From: Fimenecus sp045594645
GTDB lineage: Bacteria; Bacillota; Clostridia; Oscillospirales; Acutalibacteraceae
DNA length: 30,100 nucleotides
Assembly (NCBI GenBank): GCA_045594645.1
Contig: JAZNYY010000019.1
Location: 1-30,100 of the forward strand
Direction of reading: 5' to 3'
A model generated the notes under the pieces. The model saw only the letters and a list, made by a program, of their open reading frames with translations, did no database searches and was not told where the DNA came from. Positions within the stretch are counted from its first letter, which is position 1. Each line of letters starts with the position of its first letter. Position numbers and translations under genes: made by a program. Positions 21,095 to 30,026 of the stretch are shown one piece after another.

Positions 21095-23014
21095 TTACAT
21101 CTCTGTGTACTCTATTTTTTCACGGGGATTTATTAGCAAGGTGCCGCTAAAACGCTTACCAAACCATACAAACTCTCTGGCATATTCTTCCCAAGAAGAT
21201 ACTACCTTGTGAGACTTTATCTTAAGGGTGTTTCTAACTTGATTTAATTCAATATAATCTCCCTCTTCAATCGCCTTGAAATAAGGATAAAAATTATATT
21301 TGAAATCAAGACACACCTGGTCTGTTTCCAATTGTCTGATAAGACCATACTGGTATTTGTACAGCTCATCAAAAATCTCTCTTTCAATGTTAAATTTTTC
21401 TAAAAACAACTTAATGTCAGGCCAGAACTTATCGCTATGATATACCATTTCAAGAAAAGCACCTTCCTCAAAATACCATCCTACAGTTCCAAAAACATCT
21501 CTTTGATAAGTCCAATCTGCTGTTTCTGTATCAAGCTTACGCTTATACAAGTCAAGGAAAAACTCGTGCAGATAACCCTTACACTCGTTGTAAATATACT
21601 CAAATAACATACTATAAAAATCATAATATGTTAATCCTTGTTCCTTGTTCAAATAAACCGCAAAGAATCTGACAAGACCCAAGTGATGAAATGTTTGCAA
21701 AACAACTGAAAACATATACGCTTTTACCCAATCCTCTTTAGGCATCGTAGCTGTTTCAGTAATAATATCCATATATTCCTGTACACCGTTAAAATCCGGA
21801 TTATAATGTATCCCGAAAGACGGAATTCTGGAAACCTTAACTCCGTGCTTCTGACGATATTCAGTTTCACCCATTTGTGAATTATCATAAACCTGACATT
21901 CATAAACTGTCATTGAATTGCTTTGACCTGATTCAAGTAAGTTGCATATTCCTTTACAAAAGCTTTCATAAGTCTCACCGGGCAAGCCTAAAATAAGCTC
22001 GGTATATGTAGGTATGCCCGCCTCACTGTATCGTGCATATAAATTGGAAAAATGCTCCAATGTCAGATTTTTTCTTCCTATGTTTTCTAATGTTTTTGCA
22101 TCCAATGTTTGATAAGCCAGCGTAACACCTTTATCTATTTGATTTTTATTTAAAAGGTAACCTGCTTCAAAAACAGTATCGTCGCTTTCTTTCGCATAAC
22201 AAGGCTTGAACACATTAGGATATCCATGCTTGTTTTTTTGCTCGACAACATACTTGGCAATTTCAACATCTCTTTCCAAAATACCGAAATTGGCGTCAGC
22301 GCAGTAACAGTATCGAATCTTATTTTTTGCAATCCATTCAATTTCTGCTTTCACCTTTTCCATTGGAAACTGTCTTATCTTACGAGTAAAACACCATTCG
22401 CAATAAGCACAAGCATATGGGCAACCTCGGTTTGTTTCCAAAGTTGCATGGAATTCGACATCAGGATACTCCTTTAAAAGATTATCAAAAATGCCTTCAG
22501 TATACGGTGAAGGATAATTTGAGATGTCACACGGATGATAGTCTTCATTTGTTATCGCTCCATTTTCACTTCTATAAGAAAGATTTGGAACTTTTGATAA
22601 ATCTCCGCCCTCATTTAAAGTTTTTAAAAGAATAGCAGTAGTCTCTTCTCCCTCATTATGCATAAGATAATCGATAAAATCGTATTTTTCAAGGAAAGAA
22701 GTGTCGTGAGGAACACTATGCCCACCAAAAATAATTTTCACTTCAGGATAAATCTTCTTTAGTTCTTTTGCAAGCTCCTTGTTGTATTCAAGATTCCAAA
22801 CAAAGCAAGTGAAAGCAACAAAATCCGGATTTTCGAAACGCTTTACAATATCAGAAATCTTTTCACGCATCACAAGAACATCCGGTATTTCATAGTATTT
22901 CATGATTTCTTCGTCATTTTTCAAATAAGCAGCAATGCAACCAATTGAATATGGTAAAAAGCATGGCGATGAATATGACATTGCAATCTGAACAAAATAA
23001 ACCCTCTTTTTCAT
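21095..23014 (-). CDS. Cobalamin-binding-type radical SAM enzyme, paralogue 3
   Basis: This 639-aa enzyme has an N-terminal B12-binding-like Rossmann domain (about 1-135; FGGHSVPHD near 97 and LMHNEGEE near 118) without the DxHxxG cobalamin-ligand motif. The radical SAM core follows, with the 4Fe-4S cluster motif ETNRGCPYACAYCEW (C198, C202, C205) and ELILGLPGETYESF. A long C-terminal region (about 420-639) ends in SSWEEYAREFVWFGKRFSG. B12 radical SAM enzymes methylate or rearrange unactivated carbons; the substrate is unknown here. It has strong colinearity with the two genes upstream. AGGAGG is 5 bases before the ATG, and it is 12 bp downstream of paralogue 2. Extra cysteines after the cluster (CEWCFT and YCYCAD) set it apart. 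Confidence 0.85.
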   Translation of the reverse strand: MKKRVYFVQIAMSYSSPCFLPYSIGCIAAYLKNDEEIMKYYEIPDVLVMREKISDIVKRFENPDFVAFTCFVWNLEYNKELAKELKKIYPEVKIIFGGHSVPHDTSFLEKYDFIDYLMHNEGEETTAILLKTLNEGGDLSKVPNLSYRSENGAITNEDYHPCDISNYPSPYTEGIFDNLLKEYPDVEFHATLETNRGCPYACAYCEWCFTRKIRQFPMEKVKAEIEWIAKNKIRYCYCADANFGILERDVEIAKYVVEQKNKHGYPNVFKPCYAKESDDTVFEAGYLLNKNQIDKGVTLAYQTLDAKTLENIGRKNLTLEHFSNLYARYSEAGIPTYTELILGLPGETYESFCKGICNLLESGQSNSMTVYECQVYDNSQMGETEYRQKHGVKVSRIPSFGIHYNPDFNGVQEYMDIITETATMPKEDWVKAYMFSVVLQTFHHLGLVRFFAVYLNKEQGLTYYDFYSMLFEYIYNECKGYLHEFFLDLYKRKLDTETADWTYQRDVFGTVGWYFEEGAFLEMVYHSDKFWPDIKLFLEKFNIEREIFDELYKYQYGLIRQLETDQVCLDFKYNFYPYFKAIEEGDYIELNQVRNTLKIKSHKVVSSWEEYAREFVWFGKRFSGTLLINPREKIEYTEM

Positions 23015-23026
23015 GTTTCCTCCTGA

Positions 23027-24952
23027 TTATTTTTCTGATATATCATCTTTATAAGATGACCATCCCATTTTTCCATACCACACAACATATTTAGCAAAAC
23101 TTTGCCAATCATTATAAACATTACTATCCCTCATAACAAGAGTGTGTGGTCTATGTTTAAGCGGATGAATTTTATTAACATAAATATCGTTGATATAATT
23201 GTGAACATCGTAATTAAAGTGTACCTCACTTGTTTTCTCGCAAGGCTTACGAATTATACTCTTTTGATAATTAAGCAAATCCTCAAAAATTTCTTTGGGA
23301 ATTGCATATTCATTTAAATATGGTATAAACTCATCATAAATTCTGTTAAACTGACTCAATAAATTAAGTGCAACATATTCATGGTCTTCCCAAACCACTT
23401 CACCTGTTTGCTCAAACATAAGTTTTTTATTATCCAATCCCAGTGATAAGTTGTTGCTCTTTTTCTTCAAATCAAAATAAAGCTTTGATACGAAAAGCTG
23501 TGGATTATTCTCAAAATAGTCCATCAGTCTATCATAAAAGACTTCATATGGAATACCCATTTCATAGAATAAATATATTGCAAATATTCTAAGAAATCCA
23601 TTACTATGAAGCGCTTTAACCATATAACAAAAAGTAGCTGAACGAACCCACTTTTCACGACTCATTGTATTAGTTTCAACAACTATTCTATTATATTCCG
23701 GAACTCTGAATGAAGTATCATCAAAGTGAGGACGAACAATTTCCACATGTACCGTTTTGATTCCGTGCTCTTCAATGCACTCTTTTTGACCCATTGCAGA
23801 ATTGGGCAGTAAAATACAATAATAAGCCTCAAAAACAAAATGTTGACCTATTTCAAAAAGCTTGCCTATGCCCTCAATAAAGCTTTCATAAGTTTCACCC
23901 GGAAGACCTAAAATCAGCTCGGAATATGTTCTCAGATTTTCTTTGTTGTAAGCAACAAGTAAATTTTTATAAAATTCAAGCGAAGAGTTTGTTCTTCCAA
24001 TGTTTTTCAATACCCTTGGAGACATACTTTGGAACGAAAGAGTCGCACCAATTCTGTCGAATTCACATTCTTTAAACTTTTTTACAATAGCAAACACATT
24101 ATCAAACTTGTTTTTTGCATAATTTATTCTTATCCTTTCCGGATAACCTGTTTCTTTCTTAATTTTTACAAGTTCATCTGCTATTTCTAAATCGCGGTCA
24201 AACAAGCCGAAGTTGGCATCAGCACCCCAAACAAATGTGATTTTATGGTCACTCATCCAGCGTATTTCTTTTTTAATCCTTTCAAAAGGAAAAAGTCGCA
24301 CTTTGCTTTTAAGCAATCCCCAATCGCAGTATGAACATTGATTAGGACATCCTCTGCTTGTTTCTAAAATTGCATTGAATATTATTTCAGGATGAGCATC
24401 AACAAGCTTATCAAACCAACCCTCAAGATAAGGTGAAGGATAATCGAGAGTGGTCTGTAAAACTGTATCTGTCCTACAATAACAACCGTCTTCTTTTCGG
24501 TAAGAAATGTTGGCCACTTCGCTGAAAGGCGTATTAAGAATGTATGCTTCAAGCAAATTTCTTATAGTGTCTTCACCTTCGCCATGACATAAAACATCAA
24601 TAAAGCTGTTTTCTTTCAACATATCAAAATTATCTGGCACATCATGTCCACCAAAGATAATAAGACATTCCGGATATTTTTCCTTAATGGTTTTGGCAAG
24701 CAGCTTATTGTACTCTGTGCTCCAACAATAACAGGAAAAACCTACAACCGAAGGATTTTCCAGTCGTGAAACTACTTCTTTTACATCCTCACGCAAAAAA
24801 ACAAATTCCTTGAATTCGTAATTGCTTTTTACAATATCACTTTGAAAAGCAGAAGCCACCAATATTCCGGCTGTATATGGTAAATATGCGTTTTGAACTT
24901 GAGAAGACGCTGAAACATCGACTTGAACAAAATATACATTTTTCTTATTCAT
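23027..24952 (-). CDS. Cobalamin-binding-type radical SAM enzyme, paralogue 2
   Basis: A 641-aa enzyme with the same architecture as its neighbours. The B12-binding-like domain has LPYTAG near 25, FGGHDVPDN near 100 and LCHGEGED near 121. The cluster motif is ETSRGCPNQCSYCDW (C202, C206, C209), followed by WGADANFGLFDRD and SELILGLPGETYESF. Its C-terminal domain includes NDWQSFAKYVVWYGKMG. It is as different by eye from paralogues 1 and 3 as they are from each other, which suggests an old duplication with distinct jobs. The upstream gene's TGA lies inside the ribosome binding site (GGAGTGA, 7-8 bases before the ATG at 24952), so translation is coupled. The substrate is not known. Confidence 0.85.
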   Translation of the reverse strand: MNKKNVYFVQVDVSASSQVQNAYLPYTAGILVASAFQSDIVKSNYEFKEFVFLREDVKEVVSRLENPSVVGFSCYCWSTEYNKLLAKTIKEKYPECLIIFGGHDVPDNFDMLKENSFIDVLCHGEGEDTIRNLLEAYILNTPFSEVANISYRKEDGCYCRTDTVLQTTLDYPSPYLEGWFDKLVDAHPEIIFNAILETSRGCPNQCSYCDWGLLKSKVRLFPFERIKKEIRWMSDHKITFVWGADANFGLFDRDLEIADELVKIKKETGYPERIRINYAKNKFDNVFAIVKKFKECEFDRIGATLSFQSMSPRVLKNIGRTNSSLEFYKNLLVAYNKENLRTYSELILGLPGETYESFIEGIGKLFEIGQHFVFEAYYCILLPNSAMGQKECIEEHGIKTVHVEIVRPHFDDTSFRVPEYNRIVVETNTMSREKWVRSATFCYMVKALHSNGFLRIFAIYLFYEMGIPYEVFYDRLMDYFENNPQLFVSKLYFDLKKKSNNLSLGLDNKKLMFEQTGEVVWEDHEYVALNLLSQFNRIYDEFIPYLNEYAIPKEIFEDLLNYQKSIIRKPCEKTSEVHFNYDVHNYINDIYVNKIHPLKHRPHTLVMRDSNVYNDWQSFAKYVVWYGKMGWSSYKDDISEK

Positions 24953-24959
24953 TTAAAAT

Positions 24960-26876
24960 TCACTCCGTTTCAAGCTGTGCTTCTCTTATATAAGTACTTG
25001 CCCCGTTTTTTCTTCCATACCAGGCGATAGCCTTTGCAAAATCTTCCCAATTTTCAAATGACCTTGAATCGACTTTAATCAGTTCTTCAGATTCTTTGAG
25101 TTTTTGCCTTTTACCATTGAGAACATCTGTAAAATATTCAAGGAAATTATATTTTGTTTTAAAGCCGGTTTTAATGTCGAAGGGCTTTTTCATTATGTTT
25201 TTCTGGAAATTCATAAGTTCTGAAAAAATATCTTCTTCTATAGAAAACCCTTTTAAAAATGTAAGAATTTCATCATAGAACTTATCCAACTTATAAACTA
25301 CACAAAGATAAACATATTCCTCAAAAGGCCATTGCACTTTACCAAATCTTGCATCAGAACAACTTAATGTTCCTTTTTCGCTAAGCACAGAATTCAGATG
25401 CTCGTCAACTTTGGCAAAAGCTTCACCCGCTACCGAATCTCTGTTAACAAGAACATATTCTAAAAACGAAGTATAAAATTCTTTATACGAACAAACGCCT
25501 TCGTTATATAAATAAAGAGCAAAGAACTGTAATATTCCCATATGATGAAAAGCCTGAACCACATAAGAAAACATATTCATTTTTTTCCAGTCCTCACCCG
25601 TCATAGAATATGTCGAGGTAACTACCATTGACCATTCGGGGATATTATCATCTTCATCAGGTTCACGGTGCGGTTGATTAAGCGGAATGTGAGAGGTTTT
25701 AATCTTATAATGGTCCACATATTCCTTTCTTCCCATAATTGAACACGGAAGCCATTCGCAGTTGTGAATATATATTGAATTATGCTGACCTAAATTAAGC
25801 AACTCATCAATTCCGTCAACAATGCTTTCGTAAGTTTCACCGGGAAGTCCTAAAATAAGCTCAGTATATGTTGCCACACCGGCTTCATTATACATCCGCA
25901 TCAATTCAGAATAATGGTCAATACCAATGTTTTCTCTGCATATGTTTTTCAGAACCTCTTCACTCATCGATTGAAACGAAAGTGTGATACCTCTGTTCAT
26001 ATCACTATTTTCCAACTTCATGCCGATGTCAAAAACTCGCTTACTGCTGTTCTTTGCATACGAAGTTTGAAATCTGATTGGATATCCTGTTTTTTTCTTT
26101 GCTTCAACAAGCTTGTCTGTTATTTCTTCGTCGCGTCGAAACATACCAAAGTTTGAGTCTGCAGAACCCAAAACACAAATTTTATTATTCATTACCCATT
26201 CAATTTCACCATAAATGCGTTCGATGGGAAATTTTCGTATTTTGGACTTCATATTGCTCCAATCACAATAAGCGCAAGAATTCGGGCAACCTCTTGATGT
26301 TTCAATCAGACCCATAAACTCCATATCGGGATTTTCTTTAATAATCTTGTCAAAATATCCATTGAGATAAGGAGACGGGAAATCGCACTCATCCGAAATT
26401 GTTTCAGGATTAGTAACAATACCGTTTTCTGTTCTCATTGAGATTCCGGGGATATCTTCAACATTTTCAAGACCAATAGCCGCACGCATAAGGCGTCGAA
26501 ATATGATTTCTCCTTCCCCGTGAAGAAGATAATCTATATAAGGACACTCTTCGAGCATTTCTCCACCCGGCTGAACATGATGTCCACCAAAAACAATAAT
26601 ACAATTTGGATATTTTTCTTTTATCAACCTTGCAAGTGTTTTGTTATAATTGCAATTCCAGATATATGTAGAAAAAGCAACCATAAACGGATTCTCAATT
26701 TTAGACAAAACCGAGTTTACATTTTCTCTAAGAAAAAATATCTCTTCTAAAACATAATTATCAGCAACCAACTTATCGTCAAAAGCATAAGCGGCAAGTT
26801 GTCCGGCTGTATAAGGGATATGTGCAGATTTACCATACGGATAGTTTACCTGAAAAAAATACAATTTATTTTTCAT
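24960..26876 (-). CDS. Cobalamin-binding-type radical SAM enzyme, paralogue 1
   Basis: This 638-aa enzyme is first of the three. It has the B12-binding-like domain (HIPYTAGQLAAYAF, FGGHHVQPG at 97-105, LLHGEGE at 118-124) with no DxHxxG. The radical SAM core has ETSRGCPNSCAYCDW (C197, C201, C204), GSADSNFGMFRRD and ELILGLPGETYESI. A helical C-terminal domain ends with WEDFAKAIAWYGRKNG. I start it at ATG 26876, because GGAG is 10 bases upstream there, whereas the GTG 9 bases earlier sits too close. It is separated by 58 bp from the membrane-protein gene upstream, the widest gap in the operon. Confidence 0.85.
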   Translation of the reverse strand: MKNKLYFFQVNYPYGKSAHIPYTAGQLAAYAFDDKLVADNYVLEEIFFLRENVNSVLSKIENPFMVAFSTYIWNCNYNKTLARLIKEKYPNCIIVFGGHHVQPGGEMLEECPYIDYLLHGEGEIIFRRLMRAAIGLENVEDIPGISMRTENGIVTNPETISDECDFPSPYLNGYFDKIIKENPDMEFMGLIETSRGCPNSCAYCDWSNMKSKIRKFPIERIYGEIEWVMNNKICVLGSADSNFGMFRRDEEITDKLVEAKKKTGYPIRFQTSYAKNSSKRVFDIGMKLENSDMNRGITLSFQSMSEEVLKNICRENIGIDHYSELMRMYNEAGVATYTELILGLPGETYESIVDGIDELLNLGQHNSIYIHNCEWLPCSIMGRKEYVDHYKIKTSHIPLNQPHREPDEDDNIPEWSMVVTSTYSMTGEDWKKMNMFSYVVQAFHHMGILQFFALYLYNEGVCSYKEFYTSFLEYVLVNRDSVAGEAFAKVDEHLNSVLSEKGTLSCSDARFGKVQWPFEEYVYLCVVYKLDKFYDEILTFLKGFSIEEDIFSELMNFQKNIMKKPFDIKTGFKTKYNFLEYFTDVLNGKRQKLKESEELIKVDSRSFENWEDFAKAIAWYGRKNGASTYIREAQLETE

Positions 26877-26934
26877 TAAATCCACACTCCTTTCATCAAA
26901 AACATAGTTATATTATAATATTCAATTTTACAAC

Positions 26935-27717
26935 CTATTGCATACCTTCAGTATCGCCTTGCGCAGTTTTCCCCACAAATTTCAAAAAAACCTGCTCAGC
27001 TTTTTCAATAAGATTTATAAATATAGGGTCCTCGTAATAAACCATTAAAACAAAATATAACATCCACGGCAAAAAGAATATTCGTTCCCTATACTCTGTT
27101 GTTACTTCATTAACGAAATAAAACAAAATCATTGTTTCAATATAACACACAACATTCGCTATATGAATATATTTTAACTCTTTTAAAGAAGTCACACTTA
27201 ACCCGCATTTTGATGATATTTGGTTCCACTGTGTTTTTTTGGATATGCATATTGTTGCTAAAATCAAGCATACAAAAAACATAGCCCAAACTATCGCTTG
27301 AGACCGTTTATATCTATACATTATGTGCTCATCGTTATTATTGAAGCTTGTTAATGCTTGACAAACCAACACCGCTGCACCTAACACAATGCTAATATTT
27401 GCACCTATATAGAACTTGTCGCTTGTGGTTTCTTCGTTTTTATTCTTAAAGATTTGAATATACTCATAAATTGTGCATAACGGACAAACCACAAAAAACA
27501 AGTAGTCGTTGCAATAAAAAACCGATGGAAGCAATATTACCAAAGCCATAACAAAAGACAAAACTTTATTTTTGACTACCACAAGAAAAACTACACCAGC
27601 CAAATAACTCACAAGAAAAAGAATTGTCTCTTTTTTTTCAATATTAACAACTGCAGGTGCACACCAAAATACAAAAAAGTAAATCCAAATAAGCGCGTTT
27701 TTTATTGTTCTTTTCAT
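26935..27717 (-). CDS. Polytopic membrane protein of unknown function
   Basis: The 260-aa protein has about seven hydrophobic segments (for example ALIWIYFFVFWCAPAVV, TILFLVSYLAGVVFLVVV, IYIANVVCYIETMILFYF-like stretches near residue 190, and IFFLPWMLYFVLMVYY). A cytosolic-type charged loop near residue 95 (IFKNKNEETTSDK) separates them. The family is not recognised. ATG at 27717 is preferred over one 18 bases earlier because AGGGTG precedes it. Its stop-to-start distance from the upstream membrane gene is 18 bp. A lipid-linked glycan polymerase, transporter or acyltransferase-like helper would fit the context, but no motif proves any of them. Confidence 0.7.
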   Translation of the reverse strand: MKRTIKNALIWIYFFVFWCAPAVVNIEKKETILFLVSYLAGVVFLVVVKNKVLSFVMALVILLPSVFYCNDYLFFVVCPLCTIYEYIQIFKNKNEETTSDKFYIGANISIVLGAAVLVCQALTSFNNNDEHIMYRYKRSQAIVWAMFFVCLILATICISKKTQWNQISSKCGLSVTSLKELKYIHIANVVCYIETMILFYFVNEVTTEYRERIFFLPWMLYFVLMVYYEDPIFINLIEKAEQVFLKFVGKTAQGDTEGMQ

Positions 27718-27735
27718 AATATACACCCTTAACAA

Positions 27736-28959
27736 TTAACCCATCGGGTCGAAAACCGTAAAGAAATAACACATCGAATATAACGCAACCAAAGTCTTTG
27801 GAACACTTTTTACACAATCCTTTGCATTTTGTAAAAAATCTTTCTTTTCTTTATAAATGACATAGATAAAAGAAAAGAATAGAAGTGTGTATGCGTGGCC
27901 AAGAAACCTAACCACATCTGTCGAAAATAACAGACCACCCACAAGAGTTCCAAAAAACATAGCAATCATACCACAAAAAGCCATTCTTTTCATTAAAGGC
28001 TCTTCTTTATCTTTAATTTTTCTATTAAAACAAGAAAAAATCAAAACTAACATCGGCAAAGCAAGCAACATAGGCGCAATTGCCTTTTCAATCGATATTC
28101 TCGCCAGCCCCATTAACATCCTGTAATACACAAACGCTATTGCATGCAAAATCGGTGACTCAACGCCATTAAGAACATCATAATCAACTTCTTCATAATA
28201 TTCTATATCATATAAATTCGAACCGTAATAAACAGATTCTCCGCCAAAGCCCCTTGCATTAAGTATTTCGGAAAACTCTTCAAATGTATATGTTAAATTA
28301 CTTTGCTCATAAAGCACAAAATAAATTGTCAGAATTACTGAACAAACTGCCGAAACAACAATAGTAATCCAAAGATATGTGGTTTCCTTTTTTTCACAAA
28401 TTGTTGTCGTTTTATAAATCATTATTAATAACAAAAATGGTATAAAATTAACTAAAGAGCCGTAATTTACCATCACCATCATCAAAGTTATTGGCACAAT
28501 TAAAAAATATAACCATTTTTTAGAAAGCACAATAATCGATAGTAAAAATAACAGAAACCAATACGAATCCAGAGAACCCATACGATAAACATACATAGGC
28601 AATGTTGAAATTCCTGTTATTGAAACAAGCAAAAGATACACTAAAAAGGGTCTTTCTTCTACATCTACAGCATTTATAACCTTACCAAACATAAGCGAAA
28701 TAAGCCCTGCACAAATGACAAAAACACCGGTCGCAAATAATGACACCGCTTCTATACTAGTGTCATCAAAAAGAAAATTGTATATTGCGCCCGGTAAAAA
28801 TCTGGAACAAAATCCCATAGAGAAATCAACAAGATGATAAGCATGCGTATTACCATCTATCGTCCAAGGCTCGAACTTATTTGTTATAATAAAATTATAT
28901 AAAATAATAAATCCAAAAAAAATCAAGGAATAATTCTTTTTATAGGTTCTTTTTACCAT
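27736..28959 (-). CDS. Large polytopic membrane protein, possible GT-C-type glycosyltransferase
   Basis: The 407-aa protein has about 10-11 hydrophobic segments. The first extracytoplasmic loop after the first membrane helix holds TIDGNTHAYHLVDFSMGFCSRFLP, with Asp and His residues, the place where GT-C enzymes such as PMT or ArnT carry their catalytic acid. A second long outer loop near residues 210-265 is acidic and tyrosine-rich (ESVYYGSNLYDIEYYEEVDYD). These are consistent with a transferase or polymerase using polyprenyl-phosphate sugars, but family membership is not certain. It is the first gene of the operon, with GAAGGTG upstream of ATG 28959 and a structured leader. Confidence 0.65.
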   Translation of the reverse strand: MVKRTYKKNYSLIFFGFIILYNFIITNKFEPWTIDGNTHAYHLVDFSMGFCSRFLPGAIYNFLFDDTSIEAVSLFATGVFVICAGLISLMFGKVINAVDVEERPFLVYLLLVSITGISTLPMYVYRMGSLDSYWFLLFLLSIIVLSKKWLYFLIVPITLMMVMVNYGSLVNFIPFLLLIMIYKTTTICEKKETTYLWITIVVSAVCSVILTIYFVLYEQSNLTYTFEEFSEILNARGFGGESVYYGSNLYDIEYYEEVDYDVLNGVESPILHAIAFVYYRMLMGLARISIEKAIAPMLLALPMLVLIFSCFNRKIKDKEEPLMKRMAFCGMIAMFFGTLVGGLLFSTDVVRFLGHAYTLLFFSFIYVIYKEKKDFLQNAKDCVKSVPKTLVALYSMCYFFTVFDPMG

Positions 28960-28980
28960 TCTTTTTTACACCTTCAAAAC

Positions 28981-29037
28981 GCTATTTTCCGTCCGCTTTA
29001 ACGCTTATTAAAACATTAAAAGAAACGACAAAATAGC
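28981..29037 (-). promoter_or_regulatory. Leader hairpin of the six-gene operon
   Basis: Within the roughly 110-nt 5' leader, GCTATTTT (28981-28988) and GTC (28991-28993) pair with AAAATAGC (29030-29037) and GAC (29027-29029), giving an 11-bp helix with a two-base bulge just upstream of the ribosome binding site. It resembles no riboswitch I know. It could affect translation or RNA stability. Confidence 0.4.
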
Positions 29038-29078
29038 ATTAATTTTTGAGTTGTATCAGCATATAAACAATTACATTT

Positions 29079-29107
29079 ATTATATCATTGGCACTTTTAT
29101 TTGTCAA
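29079..29107 (-). promoter_or_regulatory. Consensus promoter of the six-gene operon
   Basis: On the minus strand TTGACA (29107-29102) and TATAAT (29084-29079) are separated by exactly 17 bp. Both boxes are perfect sigma-A consensus, which implies high basal transcription. It is divergent from the traX-like promoter, about 100 bp away. Confidence 0.85.
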
Positions 29108-29206
29108 CCAAACATACTCTTTCAAGCCCTTCTCTTTCACAAACATTAGACATATTCAGAGCACAAAGTTCATCGCGCTTTTCGTTTGTTTTTTTAAACT
29201 CACTAA

Positions 29207-29235
29207 TTGACAATTTTTTCGCGAAATGATATATT
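29207..29235 (+). promoter_or_regulatory. Promoter of the TraX-family gene
   Basis: TTGACA (29207-29212) and TATATT (29230-29235) have a 17-bp spacer, 30 bp before the ATG. The rest of 28960-29265 holds only this and the divergent promoter. Confidence 0.75.
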
Positions 29236-29265
29236 GAAACGAAATCAAAAAAGGATTAAAAATAT

Positions 29266-29988
29266 ATGAACTCTAACAAATTAAAACTCATCGCTTGCAT
29301 TTCAATGCTTTTAGACCACGCGGGCATATTGCTTTTCCCCGAAATTACTTGGCTTCGGTATGTGGGCAGACTTGCAATGCCCATATTCGCATTCTTTATT
29401 GCGGAGGGTTGCCGTCACACTAAAAACAAGGTGCGATATTTCTTGCAGGTTTTCGTGCTCGGAATTGTATGTCAGGCAGTTTATATTGTCAGCGACCTTA
29501 TAAACGGCGGAGTTACACAAATTTATCTCAATGTACTTTTCACATTGGCACTTGCAATTCCTCTTTGCTGTATTTTTCTTGAAATTGAAATGGCAAAGAA
29601 TAAAAAGACTCTCACCCGCACATTTTACATAGGTCTTTTTGTGTTTTATCTTCTTGCCCTTGCAGGGTTAATGTATTTCTGCGACAATTCAGTTTCACTT
29701 GTCGGCATTAAAGTGCATCTCGATTACGGAATTGCAGGAATTCTGCTCTGCTTCTTTCCCGTAATCACAAAAGAACGCACAAAACGGCTTGCTCTTTTCG
29801 CCCTTGGCACATTTATTTACTGCTTGCTTACGGAAAGCACAATGTCATTCATCTGGCTTTCATTAGCAACAATTCCGCTGATTGCCCTTTATAATGGTCG
29901 ACTGGGCAGTAAAAAGTTCAAATGGTGGTTTTATGCATTCTACCCCGTACATTTTGCGGTGTTGTATGTGTTAAATCTAATATTATAA
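29266..29988 (+). CDS. TraX-family membrane protein
   Basis: The 240-aa membrane protein has about eight hydrophobic segments. It begins with the family-typical LKLIACISMLLDHAGILLFP, and then LRYVGRLAMPIFAFFIAEGCRHT. TraX (PF05857) was named for pilin acetylation in the F plasmid; chromosomal Firmicute homologues are common and are thought to be acyltransferase-like. The ending FKWWFYAFYPVHFAVLYV is also typical. AAGGA lies about 11 bases before the ATG. It is divergent from the six-gene operon; whether they share a pathway is unknown, but acetylation of a surface glycan would be compatible. Confidence 0.85.
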   Translation: MNSNKLKLIACISMLLDHAGILLFPEITWLRYVGRLAMPIFAFFIAEGCRHTKNKVRYFLQVFVLGIVCQAVYIVSDLINGGVTQIYLNVLFTLALAIPLCCIFLEIEMAKNKKTLTRTFYIGLFVFYLLALAGLMYFCDNSVSLVGIKVHLDYGIAGILLCFFPVITKERTKRLALFALGTFIYCLLTESTMSFIWLSLATIPLIALYNGRLGSKKFKWWFYAFYPVHFAVLYVLNLIL

Positions 29989-30026
29989 ACGCTCAATAAT
30001 TGGAGTTTGTCGGACTCTTTTAGGAT

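Noticed and set aside
28981..29072. Cobalamin riboswitch before the B12 radical SAM operon
   Set aside because: The leader is too short, and no B12-box-like sequence is visible.
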